Shown: positions 33,046 through 41,931 of the stretch, piece by piece
Numbering within the stretch: position 1 is the first letter of the stretch
Layout: the number at the start of each line of letters is the position of its first letter
Source: CAZEHS01 sp964424355
Lineage (GTDB): Bacteria > Bacillota > Clostridia > Peptostreptococcales > Acidaminobacteraceae
Reading direction: 5' to 3'
Assembly (NCBI GenBank): GCA_964424355.1
Contig: CAYRIO010000004.1
Coordinates: forward strand, 124,001 to 188,000
DNA length: 64,000 nucleotides
Notes under the pieces: model-generated
Told to the model about the DNA's origin: nothing
The model's database searches: none
What the model saw: the letters and a program-made list of their open reading frames with translations, nothing else
Translations under genes and position numbers: made by a program

Positions 33046-33480
33046 TCAGCCTATGGTATTGCCTTTCTGAGAACTTTCAGCGACAACACTGGTTGGTATG
33101 CTTTGTTTTGCTTGCAGCGCCTCTAGCTGAGACTGGACCGCTTTCGTCCGGATGGCTGCCGCCCCGATTGTACTGCCATAGCTGGCACCGGTTCTGCTAT
33201 CATCTCGGTCTCCATCAGGTTTGGTCTCCATTTTTCCAGGAGTCACTGCTTCTTTGGTTTCGCCATCAACTACTGTTGACAGTTTTTCGGATAATTTCTG
33301 ACCATTCTTAGAAAGCGTCAGGGAAACCTCGGAATTCATGCTCTGACTCTGTTTTTCTATCCCTTTTCCAGCAACCTGAAACTGCGTTGTCAATTGCTGT
33401 AAGGACGTTAACTGTTGCTGGGACTGTATTGCCTGATTCGGCTTATAGACTGAAGCTGACTTATCGATAACAATGGCCAT
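33046..33480 (-). CDS. Hypothetical Gln/Ser-rich protein
   Basis: A 144-residue soluble protein of low complexity: N-terminal half rich in Gln, Ser and Thr (VYKPNQAIQSQQQLTS, QSQSMNSEVSLTLSKNGQK), a charged middle (KMETKPDGDRDDSRTG) and a C-terminal helix with LEALQAKQSIPTSVV. No signal peptide, Cys or known domain is visible. GGGAGG six bases before the ATG at 33480 supports translation. The amphipathic, Gln-rich layout resembles secretion-apparatus or flagellar accessory proteins, but nothing firm can be said. It has no clear operon partner. Confidence 0.6.
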   Translation of the reverse strand: MAIVIDKSASVYKPNQAIQSQQQLTSLQQLTTQFQVAGKGIEKQSQSMNSEVSLTLSKNGQKLSEKLSTVVDGETKEAVTPGKMETKPDGDRDDSRTGASYGSTIGAAAIRTKAVQSQLEALQAKQSIPTSVVAESSQKGNTIG

Positions 33481-33573
33481 AAAATTCCTCCCAACTTAAA
33501 CCCTTACACATTTAAAACTTTGGGCAATACCTTTCCATATTGTATACCCGCATGTCTGAAATTCAAACATTTT

Positions 33574-34470
33574 TCATGGATTCAACACTGAAATATGCGC
33601 TTCCATTGCTTCCACTGCCAATCGCTGCAATTCCTTTGCGGTTTGTATGCCATCGTCCGATGCTGCTATACCGACGCGGACATCCACTGTAATTTCCTGC
33701 CCCTCATGATAGAAGGGGTTTGACTTTATTTTTGAAATAATCCGTTCTGCAACAACCGCTACCCCCATGGTCGGTGTCGCCGGCAGCAAGATGGAGATCT
33801 CTTCGTTTTCTGTACGTCCTGCCAGATCGCAGGTTCGCACCGCCGCTAGAATCTGACCGCTCACAAAACCCATCAGCTTGCCTACGCCTTCTTTCCCATA
33901 AGCTTTCTGGATGTCCCCCATATTGTTCACACGGATCAGAATCAAGGCTAAGGGCTCGTGATACCGCCTTGCCCGCTCCATCTGATGTGAAAAAATATCC
34001 ATGAAAGCCTTATGGTTTCTGAATCCTGTCTGCTGATCCGTCGTGATCACTCTTTCCAGTTCCTTGACCATGGTGACTTCCCGGGTGATATCCGTAAACG
34101 TGGCGGCCATGAGCCTCCCCATGAAGATGACCCGCAGCTCGACATACTTATCGGAGCCGTCCTTGCATCGGACACTGCCCCGCACTTCCAAAGGGGATTC
34201 GTCCAAATCCCCATCACTGGGAATCGCAATATCCCCGCTCTGAATCTGGTCCCAGTGGGTCTTGATTTCCTCGCTGGTTTCCGGATCGATGAACATCTGG
34301 TGCCACCACATCCGGATGTTGGGCATATCACCCAGGGTATAGCCGAACTGCTCCGTGAAGCGCTGATTGAGCATCAGCACATCCCCGGTGGTATAATCAT
34401 ATGTAGCGACTGCCGAGGGCAAACGATTCAAAAGTTCCGTACTGAAAAGTGATTCCGTAAATGCTGACAT
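33574..34470 (-). CDS. PAS-GGDEF protein with degenerate active site but intact I-site
   Basis: A 298-residue protein with a PAS domain (about 12-125, with AVATYDYTTGDVLMLNQRF) and a GGDEF-like domain (about 130-295; TDQQTGFRNHKAFMDIF). The catalytic GGDEF pentapeptide reads ENEEI, so cyclase activity is very unlikely. The inhibitory site RTCD lies exactly five residues before it, in the normal place and with both key residues. This is the pattern of c-di-GMP receptors that evolved from cyclases. It probably senses c-di-GMP and passes the signal to a partner. Transcribed alone. Confidence 0.88.
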   Translation of the reverse strand: MSAFTESLFSTELLNRLPSAVATYDYTTGDVLMLNQRFTEQFGYTLGDMPNIRMWWHQMFIDPETSEEIKTHWDQIQSGDIAIPSDGDLDESPLEVRGSVRCKDGSDKYVELRVIFMGRLMAATFTDITREVTMVKELERVITTDQQTGFRNHKAFMDIFSHQMERARRYHEPLALILIRVNNMGDIQKAYGKEGVGKLMGFVSGQILAAVRTCDLAGRTENEEISILLPATPTMGVAVVAERIISKIKSNPFYHEGQEITVDVRVGIAASDDGIQTAKELQRLAVEAMEAHISVLNP

Positions 34471-34687
34471 GGTTTCTCCCTTGTAATTGAATAGCCCGAC
34501 CGGAATGTCGGCACGCTCACCGAAATCCCAAATCCCACACTTCCAGTTTATACCCTGGACGCTCTTGAATCAATCACTTCCTGTGGGATAAATTCTCTGT
34601 GATTGCGTCTTCATATGGAAACTGTTAAGGTATCATCAAAGAGTACTTTCACCCCTATTTTCCGGAGGATCATCCAGGAGGCTTCTT

Positions 34688-36124
34688 ATGGACACAGCAC
34701 CCTTGAATTTTTCTAAATCCACACAAATTCAGGCGATACTGCCTCAGATGGCCAATCGCCATGGCCTGATTTCAGGCGCCACCGGCACAGGTAAGACCGT
34801 ATCACTCAGGGTACTGGCAGAGGCCTTCAGTGATGCCGGCGTTCCGGTTTTCATGGCGGATGTGAAGGGCGATTTGGCGAGCCTCTGCTCCCCCGGAACC
34901 GATACGCCAAAACTTGTGCAGCGGAAAGACCTGCTGGGAATCACCGCGCACCCCTTTTGCAGCTATCCCACCCGTCTTTGGGATGTTGCCGGTAAACAGG
35001 GCCACCCTGTCCGAGCGACGATTTCCGATATGGGACCTCAACTCCTGGCGCGGTTGATGGATCTGAATGACACCCAGGGCAGCGTGCTGAACCTGGTGTT
35101 CCAGATTGCAGATGACCGGAAAATGCTGCTCCTTGACCTGAAGGATCTGCGGGCCATGCTCCAGTTCGTGGGTGACAACAGCAGCGCATACACCACTGCG
35201 TATGGCACGATTTCCAAACAGACCATCGGGGCCATCCAGCGGGGCCTGCTTACCCTGGAAGGTCAGGGCGCTGAGGCTTTTTTCGGCGAACCGGCTCTGG
35301 AACTGGCTGACTTGATGGCGCAGGATTCCAACGGCAAAGGGATCATCAGCCTATTGGCCGCCGACCAGCTTTTCATGAATCCGCTCCTATACTCCACCCT
35401 TCTTTTGTGGCTGCTTTCGGAGCTATTTGAAGAGCTGCCTGAAGTTGGCGATGTGGATAAACCGAAGTTGGTCTTCTTTTTCGATGAAGCCCACCTCCTC
35501 TTTAAGGATGCGCCAAAGGCTTTACTGGACCGCATTGAACAGGTGGTCCGATTGATCCGGTCCAAAGGGGTTGGCATCTACTTCATCACCCAGAGCCCCC
35601 TGGATGTCCCCGAAGCAATTCTAGGGCAGCTGGGGAATCGGGTACAGCACGCACTTCGTGCTTTTACACCCAAAGATCAGAAAACCGTTAAATCCGCGGC
35701 AGAAACATTCCGAGCCAATCCTGATCTGGATGTGGCAACCGCCATCACTGAATTGGCAGTCGGTGAGGCCCTGGTTTCATTCCTTGACAGTGAAGGGCGG
35801 CCCGGAATCGTCGAGCGGGCGTGGGTCCTCCCACCGCACAGCCTTCTGGGTACGATCGCCCCGGATGAACGGCATCGTGTGATAGCCGCGTCCGCCATCG
35901 CCGGGAAATATGAAAAGTCCGAGGATCGCTATTCAGCCTATGAGATGATTCAGCAGGAGGACACACCGCAACAGCAGGAAAAAACGGCCAGACAACCCGT
36001 TCACAAGCCTTCTTCCGGCAACGGATCCCTGGAACGGATGGCCAAGAGCGCTATCAACACCATCGGTCGCCAAGTGGCCAGAGATTTGGTCCGTGGCTTG
36101 TTCGGAACTCTGAAAAGACGTTAG
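34688..36124 (+). CDS. HerA-like ATPase of the DUF853 (YjgR) family
   Basis: A 478-residue P-loop ATPase. Walker A is ATGTGKTVS (about 29-37) and the Walker B region reads LVFFFDEAHLLFKD near 261-275, with GVGIYFITQSPLDVP near 297, matching the HerA/FtsK-like DUF853 family (E. coli YjgR). Family length is about 500. Members form hexamers; their substrate is unknown, but DNA translocation is the usual idea. The C-terminus (about 415-478) is basic and low in complexity. It is the first gene of a run that includes a lipoprotein and an alcohol dehydrogenase, each 10 to 50 bases apart. Confidence 0.9.
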   Translation: MDTAPLNFSKSTQIQAILPQMANRHGLISGATGTGKTVSLRVLAEAFSDAGVPVFMADVKGDLASLCSPGTDTPKLVQRKDLLGITAHPFCSYPTRLWDVAGKQGHPVRATISDMGPQLLARLMDLNDTQGSVLNLVFQIADDRKMLLLDLKDLRAMLQFVGDNSSAYTTAYGTISKQTIGAIQRGLLTLEGQGAEAFFGEPALELADLMAQDSNGKGIISLLAADQLFMNPLLYSTLLLWLLSELFEELPEVGDVDKPKLVFFFDEAHLLFKDAPKALLDRIEQVVRLIRSKGVGIYFITQSPLDVPEAILGQLGNRVQHALRAFTPKDQKTVKSAAETFRANPDLDVATAITELAVGEALVSFLDSEGRPGIVERAWVLPPHSLLGTIAPDERHRVIAASAIAGKYEKSEDRYSAYEMIQQEDTPQQQEKTARQPVHKPSSGNGSLERMAKSAINTIGRQVARDLVRGLFGTLKRR

Positions 36125-36133
36125 GAGGCTCCT

Positions 36134-36733
36134 ATGAAAATTTCAAAATACGGCTATTTGTGCCTGATCATCACCCTGTTCGTTGTCATCATGACTATCG
36201 GATGCACCAAAGAGCGCAGCGCCCTCAAGGATACTCAGGCAGACCTTCTGGGCCTCAGCCGATCCATTTCCGTGTATGATTTCAATGGCAACCGGACAGA
36301 ATATTATGAGGGCAACAATGTCCGGCTGGACAAAAGCGATATCGCCAACGCGATTCTAATCACCATGGACGGACGCAGCATGACCATGGTGGGAAACACC
36401 GCATTGATCCTTGAAAAGGGAATAGAGAACAAGCTGGACAATCCTGAATTCGTGACGGAATTCCAGAGCATCCAGACGGACCTTTCTCAGCCGCAGGGCG
36501 GCGGATCGGGGTTCTCGTTCCTTGACAAACGCTGGAACAAGCTGATATCCGGGGTGTCCGGACTCGACCGGATCCTGATTGTGAAATCCGAAAGCGGCAA
36601 GATTATCGGCGTATTTCAGGGTAAAAATGTTCTGCTTGAAAGCAGTGACCTGGAAAAGACCACAAAGGTCCTGATTGACGGCAAGCGGATGCATCTGCAC
36701 CGGACCAATTATACGATTATTGAGTTGAAGTAA
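36134..36733 (+). CDS. Lipoprotein of unknown function (DUF5052-like)
   Basis: A 199-residue exported lipoprotein with an N-terminal hydrophobic segment ending in MTIGCTKE (lipobox Cys near 24). The mature part has two similar blocks, LLGLSRSISVYDFNGNRTEYYEGNNVRLD and a later RILIVKSESGKIIGVFQGKNVLLES, so it may be a repeat of a small beta domain of about 70 residues. The shape recalls DUF5052 lipoproteins. It begins nine bases after the HerA-like gene and 51 before the dehydrogenase, and is likely in the same transcript, though no functional link is obvious. Confidence 0.7.
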   Translation: MKISKYGYLCLIITLFVVIMTIGCTKERSALKDTQADLLGLSRSISVYDFNGNRTEYYEGNNVRLDKSDIANAILITMDGRSMTMVGNTALILEKGIENKLDNPEFVTEFQSIQTDLSQPQGGGSGFSFLDKRWNKLISGVSGLDRILIVKSESGKIIGVFQGKNVLLESSDLEKTTKVLIDGKRMHLHRTNYTIIELK

Positions 36734-36784
36734 GCTGTTTAGCTCAATCGTCATACGGGTACAATCATTTTTGGAGGTGTATTT

Positions 36785-37921
36785 ATGACCATACCCCTGA
36801 GAAAATTCGTATCTCCTGAATTCGTTTATGGGACGGACGCCAGCAAGCTGGCAGGGCAATTCGCTTTGAACGTAGGCGCTTCCAGACTGTTTCTGGTTAC
36901 CGACCATGTGATTCGTGAGCAGCACTGGTTTTCGGGAATCCTTGACCAACTGACCGAAGACGGGCTTGTTTGTGAAATTTTCGACAACATCACGGTGAAC
37001 CCCAAGGACCATGAGTGTTCCGAGGGGGCGAGGCGCTACTTGGCCTCCGGATGTGATCTGATTCTTGCCATTGGCGGCGGCAGCGTGATGGACTGCGCCA
37101 AGGGAATCGGCATTCTGACCTCCAATCCCGAACCGATGGCTTTGTACGAAGGGGTCGACGAGATTGTTCAGGCAATTCCGCCCCTGATCTGTATTCCGAC
37201 AACGGCGGGATCCGCTGCGGACATCTCCCAGTTCGCCATCATCACCAATACCCAGGAAGCCTACAAAATGGCAATTGTCAGTAAGATGCTGGTTCCAGAC
37301 CTGGCCTTGGTCGATCCCGGAGTCACCCTGACCGCCGATTTTGATCTGACTGTGGATACCGGTCTGGATGTCTTGGCCCACGCCATCGAATCCTATGTTT
37401 CCAATGCGTCCTCCCCGTTTACACGGCTCCATGCCACTGAATCCATCAAACTGGTTCTCCGCACCTTACCAGCCCTCTCAACGGATCTGAGCAACCTTGC
37501 CCTGCGGGACGCCATGATGCAGGCATCCTTACAGGCCGGCCTCTCATTCTCCAATGCCAGCCTCGGTCTGGTCCATGCCATGGCCCATGCTCTGGGGGGC
37601 CGATTCAATCTGATCCATGGAGAATTGAACGGCATTCTTTTGCCGGCAGTCACCGGTTTCAATTATGCCAGCTCACCCGCGGCCTACGATGCTATTGCCG
37701 TTCTGTTTGAGGATATCCTGGGATACAGCGGGCATACGCTGGAGCAGTATCTGAAAATCTTCATTCAGTCCATACGTCCAAACCGTTCCATTAAGGATCA
37801 GGGCGTCCAGCGCAATGAATTCGCTGACTTGATCCCATGGATTCTCAATGACCCCTGCGTGGTGACCAATCCAGCCACCGTAACTGCTGAAGGGGTGATG
37901 GCGATCTATGAAAGAATCTGA
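36785..37921 (+). CDS. Iron-containing alcohol dehydrogenase
   Basis: A 378-residue group III dehydrogenase. The NAD(P)-binding loop GGGSVMDCAKG near 99, TTAGSAADIS near 139 and the metal-binding His residues in LAHAIESY near 201, LVHAMAHALGG near 264 and LIHGELNG near 281 are present. These enzymes oxidise or reduce alcohols and aldehydes with iron at the active site; the substrate is not predictable. GGAGG seven bases before the ATG supports the start. The stop overlaps the next gene (a histidine kinase) by 14 bases, an unusual pairing. Confidence 0.93.
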   Translation: MTIPLRKFVSPEFVYGTDASKLAGQFALNVGASRLFLVTDHVIREQHWFSGILDQLTEDGLVCEIFDNITVNPKDHECSEGARRYLASGCDLILAIGGGSVMDCAKGIGILTSNPEPMALYEGVDEIVQAIPPLICIPTTAGSAADISQFAIITNTQEAYKMAIVSKMLVPDLALVDPGVTLTADFDLTVDTGLDVLAHAIESYVSNASSPFTRLHATESIKLVLRTLPALSTDLSNLALRDAMMQASLQAGLSFSNASLGLVHAMAHALGGRFNLIHGELNGILLPAVTGFNYASSPAAYDAIAVLFEDILGYSGHTLEQYLKIFIQSIRPNRSIKDQGVQRNEFADLIPWILNDPCVVTNPATVTAEGVMAIYERI

Positions 37922-38957
37922 TAGCAACGAACTGCGTGAAAAACTGATCGGCCTTGGCAAAACCTCCATGCGCAAGAATTACTATGCCGAGCTGCTGAAA
38001 GAGAAGCAAAAGCTGGAAGAGCAGAATCTTCAGCTTTTGCAGGAGGTTCAACAGCGCCGCGAGGCCGAGGCGGCCCTGCTTGCCCTGAATGATGAACTGG
38101 AAACCCGGATACACTTACGGACAAATGAGCTGGAAAAACTCAACCATGATCTCAATGATTCCTATGTTGACCTGAAGCAGGCCCACGAATACCTGGTCCA
38201 GACAGAGAAGCTGGCAGCCCTGGGTTCTTTGGTAGCAGGCATTTCCCATGAGGTGAACACGCCCTTGGGAATCTGCATGACTATTTCGACCTACCTGATG
38301 ACCCTGCTGACAGAAACCCGGCAGCTGTTCATGGATAAGAAGCTGACCGCTGTCAAATTCAACGAGCTTTCCTTAGAAACGCTGAATTCGTCTCAAATCA
38401 TGGTCAACAACCTGATGCGCAGTGTGGAGCTTTTAGAGAACTTCAAGCTGATTGCTGTGGATCAGTCCCATTATGAATACCGCACCTTCCGCTTCAAGGA
38501 TTATACCCAGCGTATCCTGAGCAACCTTCAGCCTGAAATCAAGAAAAAAAATGTAGAGATCGTCATCTCCTGCGAGGATTCCTTAGAGATTAAAGGATAT
38601 CCCGGTATCCTCACGCAGATTCTCAGCAACCTGGTGATCAATTCCCTGATTCACGGGTTCCCCACCCTGGCCCCCTATCAGATTAAAATTGCCTACCGTG
38701 TTGATGCCGACACCATTTATATGGATTATTCCGATAACGGCCACGGCATGACTCAGGAACAGGCGCAGCGGGCCTTCGAGCCTTTCTTCACCACCAAATT
38801 GGGGACCGGTGGCAGCGGCCTTGGCCTCTTCATCGTCTACAATCTGGTCTCTGTCCGGCTTAAAGGAACCATCACTTTAGATACCTCCCCGGGCAAGGGC
38901 GTACATTTCAGGATCAAGGTTCCCCTCAATCATCAGATGGAGCAAAAAGAAGAATAG
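37908..38957 (+). CDS. Sensor histidine kinase (HE-x-NTP type) coupled to the dehydrogenase
   Basis: A 349-residue cytoplasmic kinase lacking a recognisable sensor domain. An N-terminal coiled coil (about 20-100) precedes the HisKA-like segment with the acceptor His in LVAGISHEVNTPLGICM near 117. The HATPase domain (about 215-345) has LVINSLIHGF, YSDNGHGM and GTGGSGLGLFIV. It closely resembles the C-terminal half of the PocR-type kinase at 53201, so the two are paralogues. No receiver or response regulator is nearby. Start overlaps the dehydrogenase stop by 14 bases, so the two are probably translationally coupled. Confidence 0.9.
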   Translation: MKESDSNELREKLIGLGKTSMRKNYYAELLKEKQKLEEQNLQLLQEVQQRREAEAALLALNDELETRIHLRTNELEKLNHDLNDSYVDLKQAHEYLVQTEKLAALGSLVAGISHEVNTPLGICMTISTYLMTLLTETRQLFMDKKLTAVKFNELSLETLNSSQIMVNNLMRSVELLENFKLIAVDQSHYEYRTFRFKDYTQRILSNLQPEIKKKNVEIVISCEDSLEIKGYPGILTQILSNLVINSLIHGFPTLAPYQIKIAYRVDADTIYMDYSDNGHGMTQEQAQRAFEPFFTTKLGTGGSGLGLFIVYNLVSVRLKGTITLDTSPGKGVHFRIKVPLNHQMEQKEE

Positions 38958-39001
38958 AACCCCGCTTGCCGCATGTGTTCTGCGGCCTGCGAGGTTCTAT
39001 T
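38953..39001. terminator. Terminator after the histidine kinase
   Basis: Outer arms 38953-38961 and 38993-39001 plus an inner GCCGCA/TGCGGC hairpin form a long stem that includes the kinase stop codon. The T-run is weak, so efficiency is uncertain. Confidence 0.6.
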
Positions 39002-39036
39002 TCCTTATGGCGTCTTCATCCGATGCAAGATTCACT

Positions 39037-39651
39037 TCATTTTCCGGGCTTCCTTTTTCGCTGCAGGTGCCTTTCCTGCCGCACACTCTTACTGGCTACA
39101 GAATAGCCGAAGGTTCCCAAGGGATTGCTGTTCAGTCCATAATATTCCCCATGGCTGTATGCGATCAGCCCTGGTTTTGAAAAATGGATCTTTCCATCAG
39201 AATCAATCAGAGATGCATCCACCTTATTCTGGACCACCTCTGCCAGGAACAGGTCATGGGTTCCCAGTTCTGTGACAGACCGTACCACACACTCCAATGC
39301 CACAGGACACTTTTTCAAGGAAGGTACCTTCACCTGTGCCCCCTCTTCCAGCCCCAAGCCGAAATGCTTGATCTTATCCACCTTATATCCGGATCGACAC
39401 CCGCAGAAATCCACAACCTTCAGCATGTCCTTCGACGGGATATTGATGACAAATTCGCCGGTGGCAGTGATGTTGGCATGGCTCATCCGCTCCTTGCGAA
39501 CCGCAATGGTGATTATGGGCGGATTGGTGCAGGCCACACCGGTCCAAGCCACCGTAAAGACATTGGGCTTTCCTTCACAATCAATCGTTGTTACCAGTAC
39601 CGCGGGCAGAGGCCCGAAAAGGATGCTTCCTTTAAAAAGCTTTTTGGTCAT
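39037..39651 (-). CDS. Flavin reductase-like protein (FMN-binding split barrel)
   Basis: A 204-residue protein with the flavin reductase-like split barrel. LFGPLPAVLVTTIDCEGKPNVFTVAW near residue 11-37 and HANITATGEFVINIPSKDML near 70 match the DIM6/NTAB family. A Cys-rich patch (VDFCGCRSGYKVDKIKHF, near 88) is typical for the clostridial subset. They bind FMN and probably reduce it or use it in electron transfer. It is a lone gene reading leftward toward the kinase. Confidence 0.87.
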   Translation of the reverse strand: MTKKLFKGSILFGPLPAVLVTTIDCEGKPNVFTVAWTGVACTNPPIITIAVRKERMSHANITATGEFVINIPSKDMLKVVDFCGCRSGYKVDKIKHFGLGLEEGAQVKVPSLKKCPVALECVVRSVTELGTHDLFLAEVVQNKVDASLIDSDGKIHFSKPGLIAYSHGEYYGLNSNPLGTFGYSVASKSVRQERHLQRKRKPGK

Positions 39652-39712
39652 GTTTCCTCCGGATGTGAATGGCTGAAATCGAATTAAGTGCTGCCAAATC
39701 CCTATCTTATAG

Positions 39713-39718
39713 TATAAT
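39713..39718 (+). promoter_or_regulatory. -10 element (TATAAT) for the Ca2+/H+ exchanger gene
   Basis: A perfect TATAAT, with the gene start 57 bases downstream. No good -35 is seen at 16-18 bases (GCTGCC region). Confidence 0.45.
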
Positions 39719-39774
39719 AGACTGAACAGTTTTACGAGAGGGAAACCTCATCATTCCAAATAAGGCGGTGTCAA

Positions 39775-40839
39775 ATGATTCAAAAGATATTCCTCGGGAT
39801 GCTTCTCTTCATCCCCCTGACTTTTATTCTCGAAATGACTCACAGCAGTCAAAACCTTATTTTTGCGACAGCCCTGCTTGCCATCATTCCTCTTGCCAAA
39901 TTCATGGGGGACAGCACCGAATCGATCGCGGCCCGAACCACCCCGCGGCTGGGCGGCTTCCTCAACGCCACCTTCGGAAATGCCACCGAGGTGATCCTTT
40001 CATTTGTGGCCTTGACCAACGGATATACTGAGCTGGTAAAGGCCAGTATCGTGGGATCCGTTGCCAGTAACCTGCTCCTTGTCTTAGGCATCTCTATCTT
40101 TGCAGGGGGAATGAAATACAAGAACCAGCATTTCAGTCGAAAAGGAATCGATTTTTCTGTAACCCTGCTGGTTCTCAGTATCATCTGTATCATCCTCCCC
40201 ACGGGGTTTTTGAACTCGATGGACACAAAAATCATCACCGTTCCATTCCTTGAATTATCTGAAGTCGTCGCAATCGTCATGCTGTTGGTGTATGTGGCTG
40301 GCCTGTACTTTTCGTTCTACACCCACCAGGATATTTTTGGTACAGAGCATCACGAGGTCGCTGAAGCCGAAGGTCCCAATGCACCCCTTAGCCGCTCAAT
40401 AGCCGTCCTGGCCGGATGCACAGTCATGGTCGCAGTCCTCTCTGAAGTCCTTGTGAAATCCGTTGAAAGCGTTTCTCATTCCATGGGATTGTCTGAATTC
40501 TTTATCGGCCTCATCATCATCCCCATCATCGGCAACGCCGCAGAGCATTCTTCAGCGGTCGTGATGGCGGTCAAAAATAAGCTGGATGTATCCATCGAAA
40601 TTGCTGTGGGATCCTCCATCCAAATCATATTGCTTGTCTTCCCCGCCATGATCCTGGCAGGATGGGCTACCGGTCACCCGATGAGCGTGATTTTCAACCG
40701 CTATGAATTGATTGCGCTAATCGCCTCTGTGGTCGTCGTCAGCAAGGTGATATCCGATGGAGAAACCAACTGGTTTGAAGGCCTCCTTCTGTGCCTGGTC
40801 TATAGCATGCTGGCAGTGGCAACCTTGATTGTGGTTTAA
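39775..40839 (+). CDS. cax: Calcium/proton exchanger (CaCA family)
   Basis: A 354-residue antiporter with about eleven membrane segments. The two CaCA repeats carry GNATEVILSFVAL near 63-75 and GNAAEHSSAVVMAVKNKLD near 242-260; their Glu residues are the ion ligands. It exports Ca2+ in exchange for H+ across the cytoplasmic membrane. The length is normal for Cax. It is followed two bases later by an acetyltransferase gene, so they form an operon. Confidence 0.93.
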   Translation: MIQKIFLGMLLFIPLTFILEMTHSSQNLIFATALLAIIPLAKFMGDSTESIAARTTPRLGGFLNATFGNATEVILSFVALTNGYTELVKASIVGSVASNLLLVLGISIFAGGMKYKNQHFSRKGIDFSVTLLVLSIICIILPTGFLNSMDTKIITVPFLELSEVVAIVMLLVYVAGLYFSFYTHQDIFGTEHHEVAEAEGPNAPLSRSIAVLAGCTVMVAVLSEVLVKSVESVSHSMGLSEFFIGLIIIPIIGNAAEHSSAVVMAVKNKLDVSIEIAVGSSIQIILLVFPAMILAGWATGHPMSVIFNRYELIALIASVVVVSKVISDGETNWFEGLLLCLVYSMLAVATLIVV

Positions 40840-40841
40840 CC

Positions 40842-41297
40842 ATGTGTAAAATCATTGAACTGGATATCCTGAATCAAGACATCCAAGACCAGGTTCTTCA
40901 GCTGCAACAGGTCTCTTACAGGCTTGAAGAAGTATTGATCGGGTTTCCCATTCCCCACACGAAAGAAACTGCGGATGACCTTCTGGCATCCGGTGATATC
41001 TTCATCGGCATGAGCCAGGATGATGAACTCCTGGGGCTTGTCGCCTTCGCCGCAGATGAAACCACGATGGATATCCATCGGGTAGCCGTTGATCCGGACT
41101 ACTTCCGACAGGGTGTAGCCACTGAACTGCTGGAGTTCCTCTTCGATGCATTCCCCGGCATTTCGCAGTTCCTTGTGACAACCGGCGCAAGCAATATCCC
41201 TGCCATCCGGCTTTATGAAAAGATGGGGTTTCACAGGTTAGAGGATTTTGAACCGGCGCCAGGGCTAATCATGACGCGGCTAAAACGCAGTAACTAA
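40842..41297 (+). CDS. GNAT family N-acetyltransferase, Cax-linked
   Basis: A 151-residue acetyltransferase. Motif A is IHRVAVDPDYFRQGVATELLEFLF near residue 74-97 (signature RQGVAT), and motif B has NIPAIRLYEKMGF near 120. The substrate is unknown. It begins two bases after the exchanger stop, and the terminator follows it directly. A regulatory link to the exchanger is possible but unproven. Confidence 0.88.
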   Translation: MCKIIELDILNQDIQDQVLQLQQVSYRLEEVLIGFPIPHTKETADDLLASGDIFIGMSQDDELLGLVAFAADETTMDIHRVAVDPDYFRQGVATELLEFLFDAFPGISQFLVTTGASNIPAIRLYEKMGFHRLEDFEPAPGLIMTRLKRSN

Positions 41298-41339
41298 AAA
41301 AGCAAACCGTTGGGTTCAACCCCTCCGGTTTGCTTTTTT
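41296..41339. terminator. Strong terminator between the acetyltransferase and the isochorismatase-like gene
   Basis: A perfect 14-bp stem (41296-41309 with 41326-41339) flanked by As and six T, with an inner GGG/CCC hairpin. It overlaps the end of the stop codon and separates convergent genes. Confidence 0.92.
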
Positions 41340-41365
41340 CTGTGGTGGACACACGCTTTCGATTG

Positions 41366-41914
41366 TCACTTGATCAGCTTCCGTAAAGCGCGGAAGGATT
41401 CTGTCCCAGCTGCCTTCAGTAAATCAAAGAAAACCGTTTCGGTATTGGTGACCACGGCCCCCATTTCCTGCATCAGGGCCAAGCCATTCAGATAGTTTTC
41501 AGTGGTACGGGAACAGACCGCATCACGGACGACAAAAACCTCATAACCTGCAGCAAGCAGTCCCCGCACCGTCTGAAATACGCAGACATGGGTCTCCATG
41601 CCCGTGATGATGACCTTGTTACGGCCAACAGCGGACAGGGTTGCCATAACATCCTCCGTACAACCGGAGAACGTCATTTTTTCAAACCGCTCCGCTTTCT
41701 CCAAGAGCGCTTCCAGCGTCTGCACGGTGTTTCCAAGCCCCTGGGTGTACTGCTGTGTCACCACAGAGGGCATCTGCAAATGATTGGCGGTTTCCAGAAG
41801 AATCCGGGTCTTTTCAACCACCTGAATCCCATCCCCCATGGCCGGCACCAGTTTTTCCTGGATGTCGATAATCAAAAGCAGTGCATTTTCAGCATTCAGT
41901 TCATATGTTCTCAT
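41366..41914 (-). CDS. Isochorismatase family cysteine hydrolase
   Basis: A 182-residue hydrolase. The Asp of ALLLIIDIQEKLVPAM (residue about 17) and the nucleophile Cys in GMETHVCVFQTVRGLLAAGY near 109 are the catalytic pair, with a Lys near 77 (KAERFEKMTFSGC) completing the triad. Family members cleave amides such as nicotinamide or ring compounds such as isochorismate. The substrate is unknown. It is followed (leftward) by no gene and preceded by asparaginase, 17 bases away, so these two nitrogen-related hydrolases may be an operon. Confidence 0.9.
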   Translation of the reverse strand: MRTYELNAENALLLIIDIQEKLVPAMGDGIQVVEKTRILLETANHLQMPSVVTQQYTQGLGNTVQTLEALLEKAERFEKMTFSGCTEDVMATLSAVGRNKVIITGMETHVCVFQTVRGLLAAGYEVFVVRDAVCSRTTENYLNGLALMQEMGAVVTNTETVFFDLLKAAGTESFRALRKLIK

Positions 41915-41931
41915 ACAGTCGCTCCTTGGTT

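Noticed and set aside
36356..37432. 358-residue frame antisense to the lipoprotein and dehydrogenase
   Set aside because: Shadow; the plus-strand genes have RBS and family motifs.
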